This document shows, piece by piece, positions 24,867-34,235 of a stretch of DNA of 64,000 bases. The stretch is taken from NCBI RefSeq assembly GCF_030731085.1, contig NZ_JASNFN010000002.1, forward strand, positions 248,001 through 312,000. Direction: 5' to 3'. The notes beneath the pieces were generated by a model. That model worked only from the letters and a program-made list of their open reading frames with translations. It was not told the origin of the DNA and did not search any database. Position numbers and translations under genes: made by a program. The number at the start of each line of letters is the position of its first letter. The first letter of the stretch is position 1. The stretch is from Blastococcus carthaginiensis. GTDB taxonomy: Bacteria; Actinomycetota; Actinomycetes; Mycobacteriales; Geodermatophilaceae.

Positions 24867-25867
24867 GAGCGCCTCCCGACCAGCGCGCCGGCGACCATGC
24901 CGGCCAGCGAGAGGGCCGCCAGACCGACGTGCCGCCACATGTCCGGCAGGTCGCGGGTGGTGACCACCGGGTCCGGTGGCAACCCGTACACCTCGGGCGC
25001 GTCGAGCAGGAGGAAGAAGGCACCGTCGCCGCCGACACCGTCATCGGGGTCGTGGCCGTAGAGCCGGGCGTCGGCGATGCCCTGGTCGTGCAGCCGCCCC
25101 ACCCGTTCCGCGGCCCGCTCCCGCAGCTCGTCGAGGACGCCGTACTGGATGGAGTCGGTCGGGCAGGCCTTGGCGCAGGCGGGTTCCTGGCCCACGGACG
25201 TCCGGTCGTAGCACAGCGTGCACTTGAACGCGCGGCCGTCGTCCTCGCGCTGGTCGATCACGCCGTAGGGGCAGGCCGGGATGCAGTACCCGCAGCCGTT
25301 GCAGATGTCCTCCTGGACGATGACGGTGCCGAACTCGGTGCGCACCAGCGACCCGGTCGGGCAGACGTCCAGGCAGGCGGCGTGCGTGCAGTGCTTGCAG
25401 ACGTCGCTGGACATCAGCCAGCGCAGGTCCCCCGTCTCCGCGGGGGCGCCGTCCGGCCCGGGACCGGGGGTGGTCGGCGTGACCGTCGCCCCCTCCGGCG
25501 ACGTGCCCGAACCTTCCGGGGCGAGCTGGAGGAGGTTCACCGACGAGTGGTCCACGCCGGGTTCCTGCATCGCCAGCGGCTTGCGCTGCTCGATGAAGGC
25601 CACGTGCCGCCAGGTGTCCGCCCCCAGCCCGGCGGTGTTGTCGTACGACATCCCGGTCATCTGCAGGCCGTCCTCGGGGATGGCGTTCCACTCCTTGCAC
25701 GCCACCTCGCACGCCTTGCAGCCGATGCAGACCGAGGTGTCGGTGAAGAAGCCCATCCGCGGGGGGTGGTCGGCGTGCCCGGAGAGCGCCGCCGGGTCGG
25801 CGTCGCCGCGGGTCGCCGCCGTCAACCCGGCGCGCAGCACGGGGGCGTCGAGGAAGGTTCTCGTCAC
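24863..25867 (-). CDS. fdhB: Formate dehydrogenase iron-sulfur subunit
   Basis: 334 residues, GTG at 25867, one base after the catalytic subunit stop. Four 4Fe-4S cluster motifs as in FdnH/FdoH: CIGCKACEVAC near the N-terminus, CKHCTHAACLDVCP, CNGCGYCIPACPYG, and CTLCYDR with ACAKACPTDSI. One C-terminal TM helix (HVGLAALSLAGMVAGALVG). Transfers electrons from the catalytic subunit to the membrane anchor and the quinone pool. An insertion of about 40 residues rich in proline and glycine lies between the first and second cluster motifs. Confidence 0.92.
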   Translation of the reverse strand: MTRTFLDAPVLRAGLTAATRGDADPAALSGHADHPPRMGFFTDTSVCIGCKACEVACKEWNAIPEDGLQMTGMSYDNTAGLGADTWRHVAFIEQRKPLAMQEPGVDHSSVNLLQLAPEGSGTSPEGATVTPTTPGPGPDGAPAETGDLRWLMSSDVCKHCTHAACLDVCPTGSLVRTEFGTVIVQEDICNGCGYCIPACPYGVIDQREDDGRAFKCTLCYDRTSVGQEPACAKACPTDSIQYGVLDELRERAAERVGRLHDQGIADARLYGHDPDDGVGGDGAFFLLLDAPEVYGLPPDPVVTTRDLPDMWRHVGLAALSLAGMVAGALVGRRS

Positions 25868-25868
25868 G

Positions 25869-28800
25869 TCAGACCTCCGTACCGGTCTCGTCGGTGATCC
25901 CGGCCCGGACCTGGTGCTCCTGCACCAGGTCGGCGCGCGCCGGGCCGCGGGGCCGCCGGCCGGGCCGGATGTCGCAGGTCAGCGCCTTGGTCTCCATGAT
26001 GTGGACGTTCGGGTCGAGGGACTGGTGGGTGAGCTCGTTGGCCGAGTCGCCCTGCACCAGCCCGTTCGGGCCCCAGTGGTAGGGCAGGCCGATCTGGTGC
26101 AGCGTCCTGCCCTGCACCGTCAACGGGGTCAGCCGCTCGGTGACCAGCACCCGCGCCTCGATGACACCGCGGGCGGTGATCACCGTCGCCCAGCCCATGT
26201 GCTCCAGCCCCCGCAGCTGCGCGAGCTCCGGGGAGACCTCGCAGAACATCTCGGGCATGAGCTCGGACAGGTAGGGCAGCCAGCGGCTCATCCCCCCGGC
26301 CGTGTGGTGCTCGGTGAGCCGGTAGGTGGTCATGGCGAACGGGTAGACGTCGGCCCCGGGCGCATTGCCGCTGGGGTGGTAGCGGTTGTACTTCTTCGGC
26401 GGCATGACCTGCCGGACCGGGTTGCGCTGCTGCCCGTAGAGCAGGTTGTCGAACGGGGAGTCCTGCGGCTCGTAGTGGGTCGGCAGCGGCCCGTCGGTCA
26501 GTCCGGCCGGGACGAACAGCCAGCCCTTGCCGTCGGACTGCATGATGAACGGGTCGACGCCGGACAGCGCCTCCCCGCCCGTGGCGCCCTCCGGTGGCCG
26601 GTGCCAGGGCGACATGTGCTTGGCGAAGTCGGGGATGTCGTGCCCGGTCCACCCGGCGCTGTCCTCGTCCCACCAGACCAGCGCCTTGCGCTCGCTCCAG
26701 GGCTTGCCGTCGGGATCGGCGGAGGCGCGGTTGTAGAGGATCCGGCGGTTGGCAGGCCAGGCCCAGCCCCACTCGCCGGCCACCCAGTCCTGCAGCTTGG
26801 CGGGCTTGCGCCGGTCGGCCTGGTTGATCCCGTCGGCGTAGACGCCGCAGTAGATCCAGCACCCGCATGCGGTGGAGCCGTCCGCCTCCAGCTGCTCGTA
26901 GCTGGCCAGCGGGCGGCCCTCGCCGTCGAACCCGTTGATCTCGGCGAGCACGGCTTCGGCCTCCGGCTCGGCGAGCGGGCCCTTCGTCGGGTAGTCCCAC
27001 GTCAGGTCCAGGACCGCGCGGTCGCGCGGATCGGTGGAGCCGGCGAGCTTCTCGCGGACGATCCGGCCGAGGTGGAACATGAACCACAGGTCGCTGCGTG
27101 CGTCACCGGGTGGTTCGACCGCCTGGTGGTGGTACTGCAGCATCCGCTGGGTGTTGGTGAAGCTGCCGTCCTTCTCGACGTGGGTTGCGGCCGGCAGGAA
27201 GAAGATCTCCGCACGGATGTCCTCGGTGCGGAGCTCGCCGGTGTCGATCTCCGGGCCGTCCTTCCACCAGGTGGCGCTCTCGATGAGCGAGAAGTCGCGG
27301 ACGACGAGCCAGTCGAGGTTGGCCATGCCCATCCGCTGCAGCTTGGCGTTGGCGTTGCCGACGGCCGGGTTCTGCCCGAGGAGGAAGTAGCCGGTGGTCG
27401 TGCCCTCGAGCTGCGCGTGCACGGTCTCGTAGTTGCTGTGGCTGCCGGTCAGCCGGGGCAGGTGGCCGAAGCAGAAGTCGTTCTCCGGCGTGGCCGCGGC
27501 CCCGTACCAGGCCTTGAGCAGGCTGACGGTGTAGGCGCCCATCTCGGCCCAGAAGCCCTTGTCGGCCCGCTCCCCCTCGATGAATGCCTGGAGGTCCTCG
27601 CCCTCGTGCGCGTGCGGCATCGGGATGTAGCCCGGAAGGATGTTGAACAGGGTCGGGATGTCGGTGCTGCCCTGGATGGAGGCGTGGCCGCGCAGGGCCA
27701 TGATGCCGCCGCCGGGGCGGCCCATGTTGCCCAGCAGCAGCTGCAGGACGGCAGCCGCCCGGATGTACTGCACGCCGACCGTGTGCTGCGTCCAGCCCAC
27801 CGCGTAGACGAACTCGCTGGTGCGGTCGCGCCCGGAGTTCTCCTCCAGCTTCTCGCACACGCGCAGGAAGAGATCCTGCGGGATGCCGCAGATCTGCTCC
27901 ACCGTCTCGGGCGTGTAGCGCGCGTAGTGCCGCTTGAGCACCTGGAAGACGCACCGCGGGTCCTGCAGCGTCTCGTCGCGCTCCGGCGTCCCCGGCCCGA
28001 TCCGGGCTCCGCTGGCGCCGGTGCTCTCCCCGCGGCTGTGCTTCTGCGATTGCTGCTGGTACTGCTTATCGCGCTTGCCGGAGGCGGCCTGCACCTGGGC
28101 GCCCTCGTACTGCCAGCTGGTCGGCGTGTAGCTGCGCCCCTCGCGATCGAGGCCGGAGAAGACGCCGTCGAGGTCCTCGGTGTCGCAGAAGTCCTCCCGC
28201 AGGATGTTGGGCGCGTTGGTGTAGGCCAGCACGTACTCGTGGAAGTACCTGTCGTTCTGCAGGACGTGGTTGATGATCCCGCCGAGGAAGGCGATGTCGG
28301 TGCCCGCGCGCAGCGGCACGTGCAGGTCGGCCAGGGCGCTGGTGCGGGTGAACCGCGGGTCGACGTGGATGACCGTCGCCCCCCGCGCCTTGGCCTCCAT
28401 CACCCACTGGAACCCCACCGGGTGGCACTCGGCCATGTTGGAGCCCTGGATGACGATGCAGTCGGAGTTCTGCAGGTCCTGCTGGTAGGTCGTGGCCCCG
28501 CCGCGACCGAACGAGGTGCCCAGACCGGGCACCGTGGAGGAGTGCTATATGCGGGCCTGGTTCTCGATCTGGATCGCGCCGAGCGAGGTGAACAGCTTCT
28601 TGATGAGGTAGTTCTCCTCGTTGTCGAGGGTGGCCCCACCGAGCGAGGCGAAGCCCATCGTCCGGTTGACCTTCTTGCCCTCGACCTCGTCTTGCCAGCC
28701 CGCGCGGCGGCTCTCGATCACCCGGTCGGCGATCATGTCCATGGCCGTGTCGAGGTCCAGGGACTCCCAGTCGGTGCCGTGCGGCCGGCGGTACAGCACC

Positions 28801-29111
28801 CGGTGCTGCCGGCCGTCACCGGTCACCAGCTGCTTGCTGGCCGCACCCTTGGGGCACAGCCGCCCGCGGCTGACCGGCGAGTCGGGGTCGCCCTCGATCT
28901 GGGTGACCTGCCCGTCTTGGACGTAGACGTTCTGCCCGCAGCCGACGGCGCAGTACGGGCACACCGACTTGACCACCTTGTCGGCGGTCGCCGTGCGCGG
29001 CACCAGGTTCTTCGTGGTCCTGCTGTAGGCGGCGCTGCCGCGGCCGAGCGGGTCGTCCCCGGTCAGCTGCCGGTAGACCGGCCAGGACTCGATGAAGGTC
29101 TTGAGGCCCAT
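25869..29111 (-). CDS. fdhA: Formate dehydrogenase catalytic subunit, selenoprotein with UAG-coded selenocysteine
   Basis: Molybdenum/tungsten bis-MGD formate dehydrogenase of the FdnG/FdoG type, 1080 residues if the in-frame TAG at 28545-28547 is read as selenocysteine 189. The two halves join in the family's active-site sequence ENQARI-U-HSSTVPGLG, directly comparable to NQARV-U-HSPTV of E. coli FdnG, and neither half is functional alone. N-terminal 4Fe-4S ligands Cys51, Cys54, Cys58 and Cys86 (CPYCAVGC, LCPKG) are present. No twin-arginine signal is visible, so the active site probably faces the cytoplasm. A SECIS hairpin follows the TAG. It starts 7 bases after the hemerythrin gene stop. 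Confidence 0.93.
28515..28533 (-). promoter_or_regulatory. Bacterial SECIS element in fdhA mRNA
   Basis: On the - strand, GGTGCCC (28533-28527) pairs perfectly with GGGCACC (28521-28515), 7 bp, and the loop is GGTCT (28526-28522). The loop sequence and the 18-nt distance between the TAG codon and the loop are the same as I recall for E. coli fdhF. This hairpin binds the selenocysteine elongation factor SelB and marks the upstream stop codon for recoding. Confidence 0.9.
28545..28547 (-). other. Recoded amber codon (UAG) for selenocysteine 189
   Basis: The + strand bases CTA give TAG on the coding strand, in frame between Ile188 and His190 of fdhA. The position is that of the catalytic selenocysteine or cysteine of formate dehydrogenases. 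TGA is the usual codon; TAG at this place, with an intact SECIS and intact downstream frame of 891 codons, indicates recoding, not decay. Confidence 0.9.
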
Positions 29112-29118
29112 CGCTCCC

Positions 29119-30057
29119 TCACTGCTCCGTCTCGGGGTCGGGGTGGCCGACGCGGTCCGCGGGCCGCCCGGCGGCGTCGCGGGCCCTGTCCTGGGGGACG
29201 GCGGCCGTCGCCGCGGCGGTCACGGCCGGCCCGGGTTCGCGTGGTGCCTCCGGGTGCGGCCGGGTGGGTGCACGGGTCTGCGCCTCGAGGACGCGCCGCC
29301 CGAGGTCTGCCCGTTCGTCGTCGGAGAGCGCCTCGCGCAACCGGAGGAAGACCTGGTCCTCGAGGGCCACGTGCTTGTGCAGCTGCGTCGTCACGGTCTT
29401 CACGAGGTCGTCGAACTCCTCGCTCTGCGGATCCGCGCGCGACAGCGCCAGGAGGGTCTCGGTCGCCTCCTGCTCCTGGGCGGTCCCGCGCTCGGCCCAG
29501 TCGTCCCCGTCCGGGAGGGCACGGCGCACCGCGGGCCAGAGGTGCTCCTCCTCGGCGGTCTCGTGGGAGGCCAGCGCCATGCTGATCATGTCGACGATCG
29601 ACTCCCGCTCGGAGGCCTGCGCCGGGGTGCCGCCCTTGCTGCGGCCGGGGATGGCGGACAGCTGCTTGACCATGGCGACGACGGCGTCGTGCTGCCGGGT
29701 CAGGACGGTGAGCACGTCGGCCGTCGCACCCGGGTCGTGCACGGGGCCGGGGGCGGCCGTCCGCGCCCGCGTGGCGGCGATCATCTGCGGGTCGGCCTGG
29801 GCCCGCCGGCGCAGCCAGGCGTGCACCACGTCCCGGGCCTGCGGCTCGTGGGCCGGAGGGTTCGCCAGGTGCTGGGTGCTGCCGGGGAGGACGCCCGGAC
29901 GCCGGTTCTCCTCCTCGGTGACGACGTCGCTGCCGTCCGCGGGCAGCCCCGTGGCGATGAGGTAGGCCAGCCCCGGGTGGATGCCCAGCCGCCGCGCGGC
30001 GGCCGGGTAGTCCGTCCCGCCGCCGAGGACGGCGAGGACCTGGTCCCTGGTCGGCAT
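29119..30057 (-). CDS. Hemerythrin-domain protein, first gene of the formate dehydrogenase operon
   Basis: 312 residues from the ATG at 30057, preceded by a G-rich ribosome site; an ATG at 30102 would add 15 residues. The first about 100 residues (PAAARRLGIHPGLAYLIATG...) are a separate region typical of small actinobacterial regulators of unknown type. The middle is a four-helix hemerythrin domain with iron-ligand motifs RQHDAVVAM, SHETAEEEHLWP and HVALEDQVFLRL. A disordered tail follows. Hemerythrins bind oxygen or act as di-iron sensors. Coupled 7 bp upstream of fdhA, it may protect or signal for the oxygen-sensitive enzyme (inference). Confidence 0.85.
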   Translation of the reverse strand: MPTRDQVLAVLGGGTDYPAAARRLGIHPGLAYLIATGLPADGSDVVTEEENRRPGVLPGSTQHLANPPAHEPQARDVVHAWLRRRAQADPQMIAATRARTAAPGPVHDPGATADVLTVLTRQHDAVVAMVKQLSAIPGRSKGGTPAQASERESIVDMISMALASHETAEEEHLWPAVRRALPDGDDWAERGTAQEQEATETLLALSRADPQSEEFDDLVKTVTTQLHKHVALEDQVFLRLREALSDDERADLGRRVLEAQTRAPTRPHPEAPREPGPAVTAAATAAVPQDRARDAAGRPADRVGHPDPETEQ

Positions 30058-30313
30058 CCCGCACCCCCACCGTTGGTGTCCAGCAAGCTTCCCGGTGGTC
30101 ACTCAACCAGCACCCGGTCCTGGGCGCATCCCCTGGCGGCGGAGGGGCGGCCGACGACCTGGCAGGCGGGGTCCCGGTGCGGGCGGGCCCGACGGCCGGC
30201 AGGACCGCCGGGGACGGCCGCCCGTCGCGGCCCTGCCGGGCGCGTGCGGCCGCCACGGTCCGCGGCGCCGTCCGCGCGATCACGGTTGGCCGTCCCCCGG
30301 CTGCTCCCGCAGC

Positions 30314-31813
30314 ATGGCCGTCATGATCGGGACACCGGATGCCGTGGTCGTGGGCTCGGGCCCCAACGGGCTGGCCGCCGCGCTCCGGTTGTCCGCCGCC
30401 GGGCTGCGGGTCCGCGTCGTCGAGCGGAACGAGCAGATCGGCGGCGGGCTCCGGTCCCAGGCGCTCACCCGCCCGGGGTTCGTGCACGACGTCTGCGCCG
30501 CGGCCCACCCGATGGCCGCTGCGTCCCCGTTCTTCCGCGAGTTCGACCTCGCCGCCCGCGGCGTGCGCCTCCTGCAGCCGGAGATCCCGTACGCGCACCC
30601 GCTGGACGGCCGCCCGGCTGCGGTGGCCCGTTCCTCGGTCGAGGCGACCGCGGCGGGGCTGGGCGCCGACGGGGCGGCCTACCGGCGGCTGCTGGGGCCT
30701 CTCGTGGAGGACGCCCAGGACATCGTCGACCACTTCCTCGGCAGCGCGTTCCGGCGGCTCCCCACCCACGGGGTGGCGGCGGTCACCCGGTTCGGGCTGC
30801 TGGGGTTGCCGAGCATCCGCACCCTCACCCGCCGGTGGTTCGACGACGACCCCGCCCGTGCCCTGCTGGCCGGCGCCGCTGCCCACGGGATGCTGCCGCT
30901 GACCCGTGCGGTGACCGGCGGGCTGGGCCTCCTGCTGGGGGTGCTGGCCCACCACGTCGGCTGGCCCGTCGCGGAGGGCGGGTCGCAGAGCATCGCCGAT
31001 GCGATGGCCCGTGCGCTCGAGGAGCAGGGCGGGGAGGTCGTCACCGGGCACGAGGTCACCGACCTCCGGGAGTTCGCCGGCGTGCCCGCCGTCCTTCTCG
31101 ACACCACACCGCAGGCGTTCGTGCACATGGCCGGGGACCGGGTGCACGAGGGATACCGCCGCTGGGTCTCGCGCTACCGCGTCGGCCCGGGTGTGTTCAA
31201 GGTCGACTGGGCGCTGTCCGAGCCGGTTCCATGGACCGACCCCGAGGTGCGCCGCGCGGGCACCGTGCACCTGGGCGGGTCGCTCGAGGAGCTGGTGGCG
31301 GCGGAGTCCGCCCCCGCCGACGGGCGCGTACCGGAGCGCCCGTTCGTCCTCGCCGTCCAGCCCACCGTGGCGGATCCGAGCCGCGCACCGGCGGGCGGGC
31401 ACGTCCTGTGGGGCTACGTGCACGTGCCGCACGGCTCGGACGTGGACATGACCGACCGCATCGAGGCGCAGATCGAACGCTTCGCCCCCGGGTTCCGGGA
31501 CGTCGTCCTGGAACGGCACACGCTCACGGCGCCGCAGATGGCGGCGGGCAACCCCAACGACGTCGGTGGCGAGATCTCCAACGGGGAGCCCTCGCTCCGG
31601 CAGATGCTCGCCCGGCCGGTCCCCCGCTGGAACCCGTACCGGACGCCGGTGCCCGGCGTCTTCCTCGCGTCCGCCGCGACCCCGCCGGGGCCGGCGGTGC
31701 ACGGGATGGCCGGGGACAACGCCGCGCGGGTGGCCCTCCGCGAGGTGTTCGGCGTCCGCGAGCGGCCCCCGCTCGTGCCCCCGGCGCCGGTTGACCGTCC
31801 GGCGGCCGGGTAG
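30314..31813 (+). CDS. FAD-dependent oxidoreductase, phytoene desaturase-like
   Basis: 499 residues from the ATG at 30314 (ATG at 30323 is an alternative). N-terminal Rossmann dinucleotide fold VVVGSGPNGLAAALRLSAAG followed by an acidic residue (VVERNEQIGGG) identifies the FAD site, and the C-terminal segment PGVFLASAATPPGPAVHGMAGDNAA closes it. Overall similar to the CrtI/phytoene desaturase-related NAD(P)/FAD proteins of actinobacteria, whose substrates are mostly unknown. It stands alone, divergent from the hemerythrin gene over 256 bp in which I see no clear promoter or repeat. No carotenoid genes are nearby. Confidence 0.8.
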   Translation: MAVMIGTPDAVVVGSGPNGLAAALRLSAAGLRVRVVERNEQIGGGLRSQALTRPGFVHDVCAAAHPMAAASPFFREFDLAARGVRLLQPEIPYAHPLDGRPAAVARSSVEATAAGLGADGAAYRRLLGPLVEDAQDIVDHFLGSAFRRLPTHGVAAVTRFGLLGLPSIRTLTRRWFDDDPARALLAGAAAHGMLPLTRAVTGGLGLLLGVLAHHVGWPVAEGGSQSIADAMARALEEQGGEVVTGHEVTDLREFAGVPAVLLDTTPQAFVHMAGDRVHEGYRRWVSRYRVGPGVFKVDWALSEPVPWTDPEVRRAGTVHLGGSLEELVAAESAPADGRVPERPFVLAVQPTVADPSRAPAGGHVLWGYVHVPHGSDVDMTDRIEAQIERFAPGFRDVVLERHTLTAPQMAAGNPNDVGGEISNGEPSLRQMLARPVPRWNPYRTPVPGVFLASAATPPGPAVHGMAGDNAARVALREVFGVRERPPLVPPAPVDRPAAG

Positions 31814-31865
31814 GCCAGCGGCCCCCGGGGACGGACCGGTCCTCGACCGCAGGAAGGGATCCCCG

Positions 31866-32276
31866 ATGACCGAGAGCACCCCGGGCAGTTCCACCGCCGA
31901 CCTCCTGCAGGCCGTGAGCGCCGACATCTCGACCCTCGTCCGGCAGGAGCTGCAGCACGCCCAGCAGGAACTGGCGGAGAAGGCGCGGCAGGCCGGCCGG
32001 GCCGGCGCGCTGCTGGGCGGCGCGACCGTGCTCGGGACCCTCGCCCTCGGGACGTCGGCGGCGCTCGTGCTGCGCGTCCTCGAGAAGCGGTTCGGTCCCA
32101 CGACCGCGGCGCTGCTCGCCACGGGCGTCTACGCAGGAGCGGCCGGCGGCCTCGCCGCCACCGCGCTGGCCCAGCTCCGCGAGGCCTGGCCGCTCGTGCC
32201 CCAGGAGACGGCGGCGAGCCTGCGGGAGGATGCCCAGGCGGCGACCGGGACACCGGCACCGCCTCCGGCGGGCTGA
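31866..32276 (+). CDS. Actinobacterial holin-X family (phage holin superfamily III) membrane protein
   Basis: 136 residues, ATG at 31866 with AGGAAGGG upstream. An amphipathic N-terminal helix (STADLLQAVSADISTLVRQE, then LQHAQQELAEKARQ) is followed by two TM helices (about 45-67 and 78-102) and a charged, disordered tail. This is the pattern of the abundant chromosomal holin-X proteins, which are not part of prophages. The function in the host is unknown; no phage genes are near. Confidence 0.8.
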   Translation: MTESTPGSSTADLLQAVSADISTLVRQELQHAQQELAEKARQAGRAGALLGGATVLGTLALGTSAALVLRVLEKRFGPTTAALLATGVYAGAAGGLAATALAQLREAWPLVPQETAASLREDAQAATGTPAPPPAG

Positions 32277-32297
32277 GCCCCGGTCCGGGTGCGCGCG

Positions 32298-32996
32298 TCA
32301 CAGGCGGGGGCGCACCCCCGGCTCCCGGGCCAGTTCCCCGGCGTCGAAGACCTCGTCCCCCTGCGCCGCCGCACGCGCCGTCCCCCGGCGCCCCACGGGG
32401 AGGACCGCCCGGTGGTGGACCCCCTCGAGCTCCAGGGCCAGCGCGGCGTACGCGGCCACCCCCGCGACCCCCAGCCCCACCCAGCCCGCCGTCGCACCCC
32501 ACGCGGGTGACGCGGTCAGCTGGTAGACGCCGGTCACGGCGAAACGGACCCCGACCAGGGCGAGGACGGCGGCCGGCAGCGGTGTCGCGCTCCCCGCGGT
32601 GGCCGGCACCAGGGTGCCCGCTCCGGCGGCCAGCAGCAGCACGCCCAGCCCCGGGACGGTCGCTCCCGGCGGGGAGGTGAGGGTGGTCAGCCCGGTCACC
32701 GCCCAGGTCACCGCCATGAGGGCGCAGCCGGTTCCGGCGACCGGGTCGCGGGCCAGGAAGCCGAACACCGCCGCCAGCAGCTGCAGCGGCACCGTCGCCG
32801 CCACCGCGACCAGGGCGGCGACCCGCCCCTGGTCGGGCGCCAGCCAGCCGAGCTCCACCACCGCGAAGACCGTGCTGGCCAGCGCCAGCCCGAGGAAGCT
32901 GATCGGGAGCGGCGTCGCCGTCGGCCGCAGCGTCACCCGCACGGCGGCGTCCACCGCGTCCCGCCCCTGCCGGGATCGGTCCGGGTCGTCGGTCAC
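32298..32996 (-). CDS. Six-helix membrane protein, possibly GPR1/FUN34/YaaH-like
   Basis: 232 residues from the GTG at 32996; the frame upstream has no better start. Six regularly spaced hydrophobic segments, starting PLPISFLGLALASTVFAVVELGWL, with a first-helix pattern and loop lengths like the acetate uptake transporter family GPR1/FUN34/YaaH, but the family's NPAPLGL signature is only weakly kept. C-terminal 35 residues are hydrophilic. I would call it an uncharacterised membrane protein with a possible transport function. Confidence 0.6.
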   Translation of the reverse strand: MTDDPDRSRQGRDAVDAAVRVTLRPTATPLPISFLGLALASTVFAVVELGWLAPDQGRVAALVAVAATVPLQLLAAVFGFLARDPVAGTGCALMAVTWAVTGLTTLTSPPGATVPGLGVLLLAAGAGTLVPATAGSATPLPAAVLALVGVRFAVTGVYQLTASPAWGATAGWVGLGVAGVAAYAALALELEGVHHRAVLPVGRRGTARAAAQGDEVFDAGELAREPGVRPRL

Positions 32997-33167
32997 TCGG
33001 CTCCTCTGCTCCGTCGGCACGGGTCGCGGTCGGGCGGCGGCCCCGCGGATGCGTCGCCCGGACGACCCGCGCGACGACCGGCCGGTCCGGGTGTACCTCC
33101 CTGCCCTCGTCCCGAACCGCCACCACGGCGCAGGTCGCCGGTGGTGCACCGGCCCCCGCCGCGCCGG

Positions 33168-34235
33168 TCAGCAGGGCGCCGGGCAGGCGGCCTCGGCGCG
33201 CACCTGCTCCAGCACCGCGAAGGTCCGCCGGGCCATGAGGCCGGCGTCCATCCCGGCCACCGCGCGACGGCGGGCCCGTGCCCCCAGGTCCGCCCGTCGC
33301 GCCGGGTCGGTCACCAGGCCGGTCAGCGCCGCGGCCAGTGCGGCGGGGTCACCCGGCGGGACGACGACGGCGTCCCCGCCGACCGCCACGGCGACGTTCC
33401 CTACATCGGTGGCCACGCAGGGCAGCCCCTCGGCCATCGCCTCGAGGAGCACCAGCGGCAGGGCCTCCCGGCGGGAGGAGAGGCAGAACACGTCGAGGCC
33501 GGCGAGGAACCCGCGGACGTCGCCGACGAACCCGCGGAACTCCACCGGCAGCCCCGCCGCCACCGCGCGCAACGCGGCCTCATCGCGGCCCGCGCCACCG
33601 ATGACCACCTCGAGCGCGATCCCGCCCGACGCGAGCCCGCGCACCGCCCCGATGAGCACGTCGAAGCCCTTCTGCGCGGTCAACCGGCCCAGCGCGCCCA
33701 CCCGGGGCACCCCGAGCCCGGCCGGCCCGCGGGGGACCTCCGGGACGTCCACCCCGTTCGGGATCACCCGCACCCGGGAGGCGGGGACGCCGAGCTCGGC
33801 CACCACCTGGTCCCGCCCCTCCGCCGAGGGCGAGAGCACCGCCGAGAGGCGCTGGTAGAGCGCCGCCAGCCCGCTGCGCCGCGCGCCGGTGCCGGTGTCC
33901 CCGACCAGGTGCAGGACGCCGACCGCCGGTGCGACCTCGAGCGCGGCGGCGACGGCGGCGGCGTTCGACCCGGGGTCGACGAGGTTCACCACGACGACGT
34001 CGGGGCGCTGGTCGGCGAGGGCCGCACGGACGGCCGGCGCCCGCTGCGCGTGGCGGGCCAGCGGCACGGTGGCGCGCCGGCCCGGCATGCCGCGGAACCG
34101 GGCGGCCACCGGCTCGGCGGCGACCAGCGAGGCCGTCCAGCCGTGCTCGCCGGCGCGCCGCAGGAGGTGCGTCAGGTACACCTCCGCCCCGCCCCACGCG
34201 TCGGAGTCGGCCACGAAGGCGACCCGGCGGCTCAC
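33168..34235 (-). CDS. Glycosyltransferase family 4-like (GT-B fold)
   Basis: 355 residues from the GTG at 34235 (4-bp overlap with the GT9 gene). N-terminal acceptor domain begins AFVADSDAWGGAEVYLTHLL, the glycine-rich loop of GT4 enzymes. The C-terminal domain has VGALGRLTAQKGFDVLI, then EALPLVLLEAMAEGLPCVAT, which is the E-x7-E nucleotide-sugar motif, and GDAVVVPPGDPAAL. Likely adds a hexose or related sugar to a surface glycan from an NDP-sugar donor. Four glycosyltransferases cluster here, so a shared exported glycan or glycolipid is inferred. Confidence 0.85.
   Translation of the reverse strand: MSRRVAFVADSDAWGGAEVYLTHLLRRAGEHGWTASLVAAEPVAARFRGMPGRRATVPLARHAQRAPAVRAALADQRPDVVVVNLVDPGSNAAAVAAALEVAPAVGVLHLVGDTGTGARRSGLAALYQRLSAVLSPSAEGRDQVVAELGVPASRVRVIPNGVDVPEVPRGPAGLGVPRVGALGRLTAQKGFDVLIGAVRGLASGGIALEVVIGGAGRDEAALRAVAAGLPVEFRGFVGDVRGFLAGLDVFCLSSRREALPLVLLEAMAEGLPCVATDVGNVAVAVGGDAVVVPPGDPAALAAALTGLVTDPARRADLGARARRRAVAGMDAGLMARRTFAVLEQVRAEAACPAPC

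Noticed and set aside
28545..28547. Reading fdhA as a pseudogene cut by an amber stop
   Set aside because: The stop sits exactly at the selenocysteine position, the frame is intact for 891 codons after it, and a SECIS hairpin with the right loop and spacing follows. Decay would not place a stop there by chance with these features.
23000..31000. A tRNA-Sec or sel gene close to the formate dehydrogenase operon
   Set aside because: I looked for selA, selB, selD-like proteins and for a long tRNA-like fold near fdhA and found none in the window; they must be elsewhere in the genome.
29092..31794. A 900-residue + strand open frame across the hemerythrin and FAD oxidoreductase genes
   Set aside because: It is a shadow frame: the real proteins in other frames have clear motifs, and this one is low-complexity.
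31866..32276. Prophage remnant indicated by the holin-like gene
   Set aside because: Holin-X proteins are common single chromosomal genes in actinobacteria, and no other phage genes are near.
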